From Candidatus Latescibacterota bacterium (lineage in GTDB: Bacteria; Latescibacterota; MVCY01), in the NCBI GenBank assembly GCA_030629295.1, contig DAOVPH010000067.1, forward strand, positions 1 to 8,245: a stretch of DNA of 8,245 bases, read 5' to 3'. Every line of letters starts with the position of its first letter. The stretch's first letter is position 1. Shown here in pieces: positions 1 through 6,244 of the stretch. The translations under genes and the position numbers were made by a program. A model generated the notes under the pieces. That model searched no databases and had not been told where the DNA came from. It worked only from the letters and a program-made list of their open reading frames with translations.

Positions 1-690
1 CTGCTGAGAGTCAAAAAGGTAGGCTATGGGACAAAGAATATGGCGAAAGGTCCCGCTATGTCTCGGCAACAAGCCATCCAGGCAGTTGAGGCCGGAATTG
101 AGCTATTTGAACAAGAATATCAGAGCAACGGGATCGATATAGTAGGCGTGGGAGACATGGGAATCGGCAATACAACGGCTTCCAGTGCTATTGTGGCCGT
201 CTTAACCGGACAAAGCCCTGAGAAGGTTACCGGGCGTGGGACAGGCATCGAAGACAAAGAATTGCAACACAAAATTGAGATCATCAGACAGGCAATTGCG
301 CTAAACAGTCCCGATCCCGGTGACCCTGTAGATGTTCTGGCCAAGGTGGGTGGATTTGAGATTGGAGGCATTGCTGGGGTTGTTCTGGCTGCAGCAGCTC
401 ATCGTGTGCCCGTGATAGTGGACGGCTTTATCTCCACTGCCGGAGCACTCATAGCTCACCAACTGCAACCGGTCAGCAGAGAATATATGTTTGCAGCTCA
501 TCAATCCGTTGAAACAGGACACAAAACAGCGCTGGAGAAAATCGGACTATCACCTATCCTCGACTTGAATATGCGATTAGGAGAGGGCACTGGCGCAGCG
601 CTGGCTATGCCCATTATAGAGGCCAGTATCAAAATCTTAACCGAGATGGCGACCTTCCAGGACGCCGGAGTATCGGAGCAGATAAGTTGA
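1..690 (+). CDS. cobT: CobT, nicotinate-nucleotide--dimethylbenzimidazole phosphoribosyltransferase (5' truncated by window edge)
   Basis: The frame is open from base 1 with no start codon needed (it begins LLRVKKVGYGTKNMAKGPAM), so the true start lies upstream. About 229 codons are visible; the family is usually near 350, so roughly the first third is missing. CobT transfers phosphoribose from nicotinate mononucleotide to the lower-ligand base (classically 5,6-dimethylbenzimidazole), giving alpha-ribazole 5'-phosphate for cobalamin in the cytoplasm. Numbering from the Met at base 40, visible family motifs are GDMGIGNTT (38-46), GRGTG (65-69), VGGFEIGG (103-110), GFISTAGAL (129-137) and LGEGTGAAL (180-188). 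The Glu in GEGTG corresponds to the catalytic base of characterised CobT (Glu317 in Salmonella, from memory). The first motif has Asp where the usual form is GEMGIGNTT. The stop overlaps the cobS start, so the two are co-translated. The internal Met at base 40 is not the start because conserved CobT sequence precedes it. Confidence 0.95.
   Translation: MLRVKKVGYGTKNMAKGPAMSRQQAIQAVEAGIELFEQEYQSNGIDIVGVGDMGIGNTTASSAIVAVLTGQSPEKVTGRGTGIEDKELQHKIEIIRQAIALNSPDPGDPVDVLAKVGGFEIGGIAGVVLAAAAHRVPVIVDGFISTAGALIAHQLQPVSREYMFAAHQSVETGHKTALEKIGLSPILDLNMRLGEGTGAALAMPIIEASIKILTEMATFQDAGVSEQIS
674..678 (+). promoter_or_regulatory. Ribosome binding site deciding the TTG start of cobS
   Basis: CGGAG lies inside the last codons of cobT, 8 bases before the TTG at 687. 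No ATG or GTG in that frame gives the expected CobS N-terminus, so this site supports a rare TTG start with coupling to cobT termination. Confidence 0.7.
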
Positions 691-1424
691 GACACTTTTT
701 TATTGCTATACAATTCCTGACAGTTATCCCAGTCCCTCGTCGCCTCCGGATGACAGATGAGGATTTGGGGCGATCAATGGCTTATTTCCCCTTAGTAGGA
801 CTGCTATTGGGAGGAATTCTGTACGGCCTCAGCCGGGCTATTGTACTGGTCTTCCCAGAAAGGATAGCCGACTTAGGGTGCGTGCTGGCACTGGTTCTGC
901 TGACCGGGGGGCTGCACTTGGACGGATTGGCGGACACGACAGACGCCTTTTCCAGCAGAGAAGACCGGCAGCGGATGCTGGAGATTATGCGAGAAAGCCG
1001 GATTGGACCGATGGGGGCGGTAGCTATCGTATTCGCCCTGCTTCTGGAATTCGAACTGCTCTCCGGCCTCTCTCCTCAAATTAAAGGAGCTACTTTGATC
1101 TTGATGCCAGTGATTGGAAGGTGGGCTGTAGTCTTTCAGGCAGCAATGTTGCCCTACGCCAGAGCTTCTCAGGGGTTGGGAACAGCGTTCAACAGATATG
1201 TGGGGATCAGGGAGGTTTTCCTTTCAACAATATTTACCCTATTTATTGTCCTCGGACTCCGGCAATTAAGAGGACTTTGGTCTATGGCTTTGGTACTGCT
1301 TCTCTCTTTGCTTTTCATCCAGTACGCTCGCCGGAAGATCGCTGGGGCCACAGGGGATACAATGGGAGCAGGTATAGAAATAGCCGAGATTGCAACTTTA
1401 GCTGCTGCTTACATTAACCTGTAG
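687..1424 (+). CDS. cobS: CobS, adenosylcobinamide-GDP ribazoletransferase (cobalamin synthase)
   Basis: This integral membrane enzyme joins alpha-ribazole or its phosphate to adenosylcobinamide-GDP, the step that completes the nucleotide loop of cobalamin. The 245-residue length is normal for the family. Visible hallmarks are FLTVIPVP near the N-terminus (10-17), GGLHLDGLADTTDAF (74-88), the Asp-rich metal/substrate motif, EIMRESRIGPMGA (99-111), IGRW (143-146) and GATGDTMGA (220-228) near the C-terminus. Several hydrophobic stretches (about 33-55, 62-77, 110-128, 134-152, 177-192, 198-212) fit a multi-span membrane protein. The start is a TTG whose last three bases form the cobT stop (TTGA overlap); the family's usual N-terminal motif starts within ten residues of it, and a CGGAG ribosome binding site lies 8 bases upstream. 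Downstream the gene converges on the 1703-2701 gene. No other cobalamin gene is visible, but upstream sequence is cut off. Confidence 0.96.
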   Translation: MRHFFIAIQFLTVIPVPRRLRMTDEDLGRSMAYFPLVGLLLGGILYGLSRAIVLVFPERIADLGCVLALVLLTGGLHLDGLADTTDAFSSREDRQRMLEIMRESRIGPMGAVAIVFALLLEFELLSGLSPQIKGATLILMPVIGRWAVVFQAAMLPYARASQGLGTAFNRYVGIREVFLSTIFTLFIVLGLRQLRGLWSMALVLLLSLLFIQYARRKIAGATGDTMGAGIEIAEIATLAAAYINL

Positions 1425-1702
1425 TAAAATTTTGTGAACGGGTGGGCCGTTTCCAGCCTTGTAGGAGCGACCGGTCGCACCTACATTTATTTCTGGGGTA
1501 AGTCTCTACAGACCCGGTTGCTCAAGATTTTCAGGTATTGCTGCATGGTGCCCGATGGTCAAGTCGGCTCGCTGTTATATCTCACAGATACACAACTCCT
1601 GCACGGTAAAAACGAACAGACAGCGAAAAATCTCTGTTTCACTTCAAAAAAAGCATCTTCTTCAGCTCTTTTCGTCACAAGGTACAGAGACAAACCCTTA
1701 CA
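1425..1702. other. Convergent intergenic spacer between cobS and the AIR-synthase-like gene
   Basis: These 278 bases separate two convergent genes. I find no gene with a convincing protein in either direction; the + strand open frame crossing the region has no recognisable protein and runs antisense into the neighbour. The one structured element is the REP-like palindrome at 1460-1485. A weak 7-base inverted pair (TCTCTGT at 1631-1637, ACAGAGA at 1684-1690) is too far apart to be a convincing terminator. No classical hairpin plus T-run is evident for either gene. Confidence 0.6.
1460..1485. repeat. REP-like palindrome, possible bidirectional terminator
   Basis: A 26-base near-perfect dyad. 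TGTAGG pairs with CCTACA and GCGA with TCGC, interrupted by one A/A mismatch on the stem and closed by a CCGG tetraloop (1471-1474). The form TGTAGGAGCG...CGC.CCTACA resembles extragenic palindromes (REP-type) dispersed in many bacterial genomes. It lies 36 bases after the cobS stop in a convergent gap, the usual place for such elements. It could stop transcription from either side, but no long T-run follows on either strand. Only one copy is in this window, so its repetitive nature is inferred. Confidence 0.6.
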
Positions 1703-2701
1703 CTACACCCCAAACAGCTTCGTAATCTCGTCCCTCTCAAAAGAAGGCAAACTCTTCAGCTTCCCTTCCTTACAAATCTTTAATCCAAAAGATTTTCCTC
1801 TCACTTCACCTATCCTGCGGCACTCTATGCCCGCCTCCTGAATCTCCTCCATCACCTTCTGGCTCTCCTCTTTGGCCACGACGATTAGCAGCGCCCCGGA
1901 AGAAATCACCCCCAGGGGGGCAAGGCCGAACCGTTCGCACAGCATCCTGGACTCTTCCCGGATGAACAGTTGGTCACCATCTATCTCCAGGCCCACATCT
2001 GAGGCCCTCGCCAGTTCCTGCAACGCAGTTGCCACCCCTCCCTCGGTGGGGTCGTGCATCGCATGTACCTTTGCTACCTGGCAAGCAAGCCTGGCCTCTC
2101 GAAGCACAGAGATGCCAGGGCGGTAAAGAAAATCCCGGCACCTTTCCAGAAACTTTTCGCCGTAGTGAGAAAGAAGCTCTTTGCCCTTCTCCCTGGCAAT
2201 AATGGAGGTGGCCTCCACTGCCAGACCCTTGGTGAGCAGAATCTCATCCCCTACCTTTGCCCCGGAAGAGCAGACCAGGTCTTCTCTTTTCACCTCACCC
2301 AACATCTGTCCCACCACAATCGGCCTGTCCAACCCGGAGGTAAATTCGGTGTGTCCCCCACAAAGAGAAATGCCCAGAGCCGAAGCCGCCCGGTAAATGG
2401 AAGAGAATATCTCTTCAGCCAGGTCCGGGGAGCTGTCCGCCGGCAAAAGCACCGTAGCCAGAAACCACCTGGGAACCGCCCCCATAGTGGCGATGTCGTT
2501 GGCATTCACATTTATCACATACCAGCCTATATCCTCAGTCACAAAGGTAATAGGGTCGGTCTTGGCCACCAGTAGGGTCTCCCCGAAATCAATAACCGTG
2601 GCGTCTTCGCCCACCCTGGGGCCGACTATCACTCTGGAATCAGGCTGGCAATACTTCTGCAGCAATTGTGCCAGTAAGTCTTGTGGTAGTTTTCCTAACA
2701 T
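1703..2701 (-). CDS. AIR synthase (PurM/HypE-like) family protein, function unknown
   Basis: A 332-residue cytoplasmic protein of the PurM/HypE/ThiL/SelD superfamily, whose characterised members are ATP-using enzymes. Visible motifs are GPRVGEDATVIDFG (27-40), the N-terminal glycine/acid motif; KTDPITF (47-53); NVNANDIATMGAVPRWF (64-80), the metal-ATP site; CGGHTE (114-119); and HDPTEGG (216-222), the start of the C-terminal PurM-like half. The full length is present. Automated annotation would probably say hydrogenase expression/formation protein HypE, but genuine HypE ends in a cysteine that carries the carbamoyl/cyano group, whereas this protein ends KLFGV, and no hyp or hydrogenase gene is nearby. 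It matches the stand-alone HypE-like group instead, whose substrate I do not know. The ATG is preceded by a weak GAAAGAAG site. It lies 118 bases after mfd and may be read through from it; I see no strong promoter in the gap. Confidence 0.85.
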   Translation of the reverse strand: MLGKLPQDLLAQLLQKYCQPDSRVIVGPRVGEDATVIDFGETLLVAKTDPITFVTEDIGWYVINVNANDIATMGAVPRWFLATVLLPADSSPDLAEEIFSSIYRAASALGISLCGGHTEFTSGLDRPIVVGQMLGEVKREDLVCSSGAKVGDEILLTKGLAVEATSIIAREKGKELLSHYGEKFLERCRDFLYRPGISVLREARLACQVAKVHAMHDPTEGGVATALQELARASDVGLEIDGDQLFIREESRMLCERFGLAPLGVISSGALLIVVAKEESQKVMEEIQEAGIECRRIGEVRGKSFGLKICKEGKLKSLPSFERDEITKLFGV

Positions 2702-2738
2702 CTAACTGCTTCTTTCATAAAAAATCTGTAAAAGCTCA

Positions 2739-2794
2739 GCCACAAAGACACTAAGATTAATAATATTCCCTTTGTGTCTTTGTGCCTTAGTGGC
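2739..2794. repeat. Imperfect inverted repeat made of CACAAAGACAC-type units
   Basis: The left arm (2739-2755, GCCACAAAGACACTAAG) is complementary to the right arm (2770-2794) except for an extra 8 bases (GTGCCTTA on the + strand, 2782-2789 or equivalent) and one mismatch. The arms are separated by 14 AT-rich bases. The RNA from the - strand could fold with GCCAC/GTGGC and AAAGACAC.AAG pairing around a bulge. It lies between mfd and the AIR-synthase-like gene. A six-T run on the - strand comes 14 bases after the stem, too far for a standard terminator, though partial termination or RNA processing is possible. A related unit occurs at 8123-8139. Confidence 0.65.
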
Positions 2795-2819
2795 CGAATA
2801 GTCAATGCGATCGAGCACA

Positions 2820-5800
2820 TCAGAGCATCTTCTGCAGACTCCGGTGGGCAAAGCTCAGCCTCTGCTGTTCACTGTGGCCTTGCAATTTCACCCTGAGGGC
2901 CAGTTTTTTGTCGAAAGAGAATTCTATCTTCCCCGAAAGCTTCTCCACCAGTGAATGGATATCTTTTCTAGAAAACTTCCTTTCGGCGGGAAAAACCACA
3001 GAGAGGCAGTGATCGTCTACGGAAACGGAGGCTGCCTGCAGCTCTTTGGCCAGGATCTTAATCTGCACTATCCCTAACAGAGAAACAGTTTCGGGAGGAA
3101 GAGGGCCGTATCTGTCCCGGAGTTCCTCGGATATGTCCAGCACATCCAGCGTCTTCTGAGCCTCAGCCAATCTTTGATATACTGCCACCTTCTGGGCTGA
3201 CTCCGAAATATATCTGTCGAGAATAAAGGCATTGGCTCTGATCTCTACCTTTGGCTCGATAGGTCTCTCCACCTTTTCTCCCTTCAACTCCCGAATGGTC
3301 TCTTCCAGTAGCTGGCAATACATATCGAACCCTACAGCATAGAGAAATCCGTGCTGCTCTGGCCCCAGAATATTCCCGGCGCCTCGGATTTCCATATCCC
3401 GCAGCGCCAGTTTGAACCCTGAGCCAAGTTCAGTGAATTCTTCAATAGCCCTTAATCTTCTTCTGGCTTGCGGAGAAAGAGAGGCATAGGGCGGAATCAA
3501 CAGGTAAGCGTAGGCCTGTCGGTCGGATCTGCCCACTCTGCCCCTCAGTTGGTAAAGCTGTGCCAAGCCAAATCGATCGGCACGATTGACGATCATAGTG
3601 TTCACATTAGGGATGTCCAACCCTGCCTCAATAATCATTGTAGAGACCAGGCAGTCATATTCTCGACTGAGAAAATCAAGCATAACCCTCTCTAAGTGGT
3701 TGGGTGGCATCTGCCCATGGGCCACCACAAATCTCACCTGGGGCAGAAGTCGCTCCAAAAACAGGGCAAGAGAGTCTATAGATTGAACCCGATTGTGGAC
3801 GAAATAGATCTGTCCTCCTCGATCCACCTCTCTTAAGATGGCCTCGGCGATTCGATCCTTATCAAAGGCCAGGATCTCTGTCTGAATGGACAGCCGGTGC
3901 TTGGGAGGGGTGTTGATCACCGATATATCCCGGGCGCCTGTCAAGGACATATGTAAGGTTCGAGGAATAGGCGTAGCGGTCAGCGTGAGCACATCCACCA
4001 GACGACGGAGTTGCTTGAGTTTCTCCTTGTGGCGGACGCCAAATTTGTGCTCTTCGTCAATTATCACCAAGCCCAGGTCTTTGAAATCCACATCGGCAGA
4101 GAGCAGCCGGTGAGTCCCGATGACGATGTCTACCATGTTCATTTTGAGCATCTGGACAATCTCTCGCTGCTGCTTTTTTGTCCGAAACCGGCTTAAGACC
4201 TCAACCCTTACCGGAAATGGGACCAGTCTCTCAGTGAAGGTGCTGTAGTGCTGTTGAGCCAGGATGGTGGTGGGAACCAGAATGGCCACCTGTTTGCCGT
4301 CGTTCACCACTTTAAAGGCCGCCCTTACCGCCACTTCTGTCTTACCATAGCCCACATCTCCGCAGATCAGCCTGTCCATAGCCGCCGGTTTCCCTAAATC
4401 CCTCTTCATCTCGTCCATCGCCTTTAACTGGTCTGAAGTCTCCTCGTAGGGGAAAGAACTCTCCAGTTGTCGCTGCCAGTCTGTGTCGGGAGAGAAGGCC
4501 ACCCCTGGCTTTGCCTTACGTTCGGCGTAAAGCTGGAGCAGTTCCTTAGCCATCCGCAAAATCCCCCTCTTGGCCCGAGCCTTTACCTTCTCCCAGGCAT
4601 CTCCCCCTAACTTGCTCAACACCGGGGCGACCCCTTCCTGGCCGGAGTATTTCTTGACCCGATGTAAATCCTCAACAGGAACATAGAGTTTATCCCCATT
4701 CCGGTAGCAGAGTTGGAGACAATCCCTCTGTTTGCCTCCGGTGGTTATGGTGCAGATGCCCTCGTATTTTCCGATCCCGTGGTCTTCGTGAACAACAATA
4801 TCTCCCCTACGCAACACCTTGAGATCGGGGATAGAAACCCCACCTTTGAATTTGTGGCGGTGGTAACGGCGTTTGTAGCGGCTGAAGATCTCGTGGTCGT
4901 TAAACAGAGCAATCTTAGCCTGAGGGAAGATAAATCCCTGATGGAGACTGCCGACTCCGATATTGACCGGGTTTCCATAGGGCTCCAACAACTCCTGCAG
5001 GCGTTGAGCTGTCCCCTGGTTTTCGCAAAGGAGGTAAATCTGGTATTTCTGTCGCCGAAGCTCAGAGAGCTCTTTTGCCAGCAGTTTCACATCTCCCTGA
5101 AATTGGCGGCTCATTGTGGTCTGGAACCCCACTGCATCGACAGCCTGGCTGCGGAAAGGGATGCTCTCCAGGCGCTGGAAAGGAGTGAGCTCCTCCTCCA
5201 GCCGTTTCAGCATCTCGGTGAGCCTGTCAGGGGGGAGGGCAAACCTGCCCCGGCGTCCTTCTTCTCGGAATTGGCGAACATAACGATTCTCCAGCTCTTC
5301 GTATGCTGCCTCCAGATCGGCCCGGTCGCTTAGGAAAACTAAGGCATTAGAGTCAAAATAGTCCAGCAGGGCCGACTGATCATAGAACAAGGGAAGGTAG
5401 TGTTCCATTTCCGGAGAGAAGATCCTCTGGGCAACATTTCGCTTCAGCCTCTTCAACGGGATACCACTCTGTTCCTCTGTCTGCTCTATTTTCTTCAAGT
5501 AATTCTCCGCCAGTTCCTTGGAGAGGATGATCTCTTGATAGGGAAGGATCCTTATTCCCTGCAGTTCCTCTACCGACCGTTGGGTGTGCACATCAAATTG
5601 TCGGATAGACTCGATGGTGTTGCCGAAGAACTCGATTCGGTAAGGTTTCTCTGAGGCCAAGGGGAAGATATCCAAGATGCCGCCGCGAACGCTTACCTGT
5701 CCCGGTTCTTCTACCATAGGCAGCCGCTCGAATCCCCGTTCAACCAGCTCTTCGACCAGGCTGAAAAGGTCTCTGGTCTGCCCTACTTTCAGCTCTTCGG

Positions 5801-6242
5801 TGGAAAGCTGAAGAAGTTCAGGGTGAATCGTAGGGAGGGCCAGGGCCTCTGGCGTGGCCACCACGATGGGGGAGTTGTCCTCTAACAGGTTGCCCAGACA
5901 GTCTATCCGCAGGCTGGCAGGTTGGCTGGAGACTGAAGTAGTCGAGCGAGGAGCAGGAAAGTAATGGATTTTTTTTCCTTTGACTAAGCTCTCTATGTCG
6001 TCTCTCAACCGGAGGGCCTGGCCTTCGTCAGCGGCTATCGCTAAGACGGGTCGGCCGGTCTGCTGGTGAAGCGAGACAAGCAAAAAGGCACAGAGAGAGC
6101 CTTCCAAACGGTGCAAAAGGATAGCTTGTTCCCGTTCTGCAACTCTCCGCTGGACTTCTTGAAAACTCTGGGTCCGGGCAAACTCCGAGAAGAAGACTGG
6201 AAGCAGCGAGTCAAGCTGAGGATATGGTGTGAGGAGAGACAT
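2820..6242 (-). CDS. mfd: Mfd, transcription-repair coupling factor
   Basis: This ATP-driven DNA translocase displaces RNA polymerase stalled at lesions and recruits UvrA for nucleotide excision repair. At 1140 residues it matches full-length Mfd (E. coli 1148). Domains in order: UvrB-homology module about 1-340, with VSVRGGILDIFPL at 184-196; RNA-polymerase-interacting CarD-like domain about 475-545, starting GDIVVHEDHGIGKYEG (480-495); RecG-like helicase core about 590-915, with Walker A GDVGYGKTE (628-636), DEEHKFG (729-735, often DEEQRFG in relatives), TATPIPRT (755-762) and QLRGRVGRS (898-906); the translocation motif region about 910-965 (ELGSGFKLALRDMEIRGAG); and the C-terminal regulatory domain about 1000-1140. 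No frameshift or missing motif is seen. The ATG comes 2 bases after the stop of the metalloprotease gene and lacks a strong Shine-Dalgarno, so translation probably depends on coupling and expression on the promoter near 8020. Confidence 0.98.
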   Translation of the reverse strand: MSLLTPYPQLDSLLPVFFSEFARTQSFQEVQRRVAEREQAILLHRLEGSLCAFLLVSLHQQTGRPVLAIAADEGQALRLRDDIESLVKGKKIHYFPAPRSTTSVSSQPASLRIDCLGNLLEDNSPIVVATPEALALPTIHPELLQLSTEELKVGQTRDLFSLVEELVERGFERLPMVEEPGQVSVRGGILDIFPLASEKPYRIEFFGNTIESIRQFDVHTQRSVEELQGIRILPYQEIILSKELAENYLKKIEQTEEQSGIPLKRLKRNVAQRIFSPEMEHYLPLFYDQSALLDYFDSNALVFLSDRADLEAAYEELENRYVRQFREEGRRGRFALPPDRLTEMLKRLEEELTPFQRLESIPFRSQAVDAVGFQTTMSRQFQGDVKLLAKELSELRRQKYQIYLLCENQGTAQRLQELLEPYGNPVNIGVGSLHQGFIFPQAKIALFNDHEIFSRYKRRYHRHKFKGGVSIPDLKVLRRGDIVVHEDHGIGKYEGICTITTGGKQRDCLQLCYRNGDKLYVPVEDLHRVKKYSGQEGVAPVLSKLGGDAWEKVKARAKRGILRMAKELLQLYAERKAKPGVAFSPDTDWQRQLESSFPYEETSDQLKAMDEMKRDLGKPAAMDRLICGDVGYGKTEVAVRAAFKVVNDGKQVAILVPTTILAQQHYSTFTERLVPFPVRVEVLSRFRTKKQQREIVQMLKMNMVDIVIGTHRLLSADVDFKDLGLVIIDEEHKFGVRHKEKLKQLRRLVDVLTLTATPIPRTLHMSLTGARDISVINTPPKHRLSIQTEILAFDKDRIAEAILREVDRGGQIYFVHNRVQSIDSLALFLERLLPQVRFVVAHGQMPPNHLERVMLDFLSREYDCLVSTMIIEAGLDIPNVNTMIVNRADRFGLAQLYQLRGRVGRSDRQAYAYLLIPPYASLSPQARRRLRAIEEFTELGSGFKLALRDMEIRGAGNILGPEQHGFLYAVGFDMYCQLLEETIRELKGEKVERPIEPKVEIRANAFILDRYISESAQKVAVYQRLAEAQKTLDVLDISEELRDRYGPLPPETVSLLGIVQIKILAKELQAASVSVDDHCLSVVFPAERKFSRKDIHSLVEKLSGKIEFSFDKKLALRVKLQGHSEQQRLSFAHRSLQKML

Positions 6243-6244
6243 TG

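Noticed and set aside
1631..1690. Inverted pair TCTCTGT / ACAGAGA as terminator of the AIR-synthase-like gene
   Set aside because: Seven-base arms 46 bases apart with no adjacent T-run give a poor terminator; likely chance.
1434..1841. 135-codon + strand open frame across the convergent spacer
   Set aside because: It includes the REP-like palindrome, overlaps the 3' end of the opposing gene, and has no recognisable protein features or ribosome binding site.
2054..2575. 173-codon + strand open frame opposite the AIR-synthase-like gene
   Set aside because: It is a shadow of a protein with clear family motifs; its own translation has no family resemblance and is rich in residues typical of antisense frames.
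1703..2701. Genuine HypE (hydrogenase maturation)
   Set aside because: The C-terminal cysteine is missing and no hydrogenase or hyp genes are nearby, so only the superfamily is called.
4713..5333. 206-codon + strand open frame inside mfd
   Set aside because: It is antisense to well-conserved Mfd coding sequence, its translation shows no recognisable domain, and no ribosome binding site or promoter supports it.
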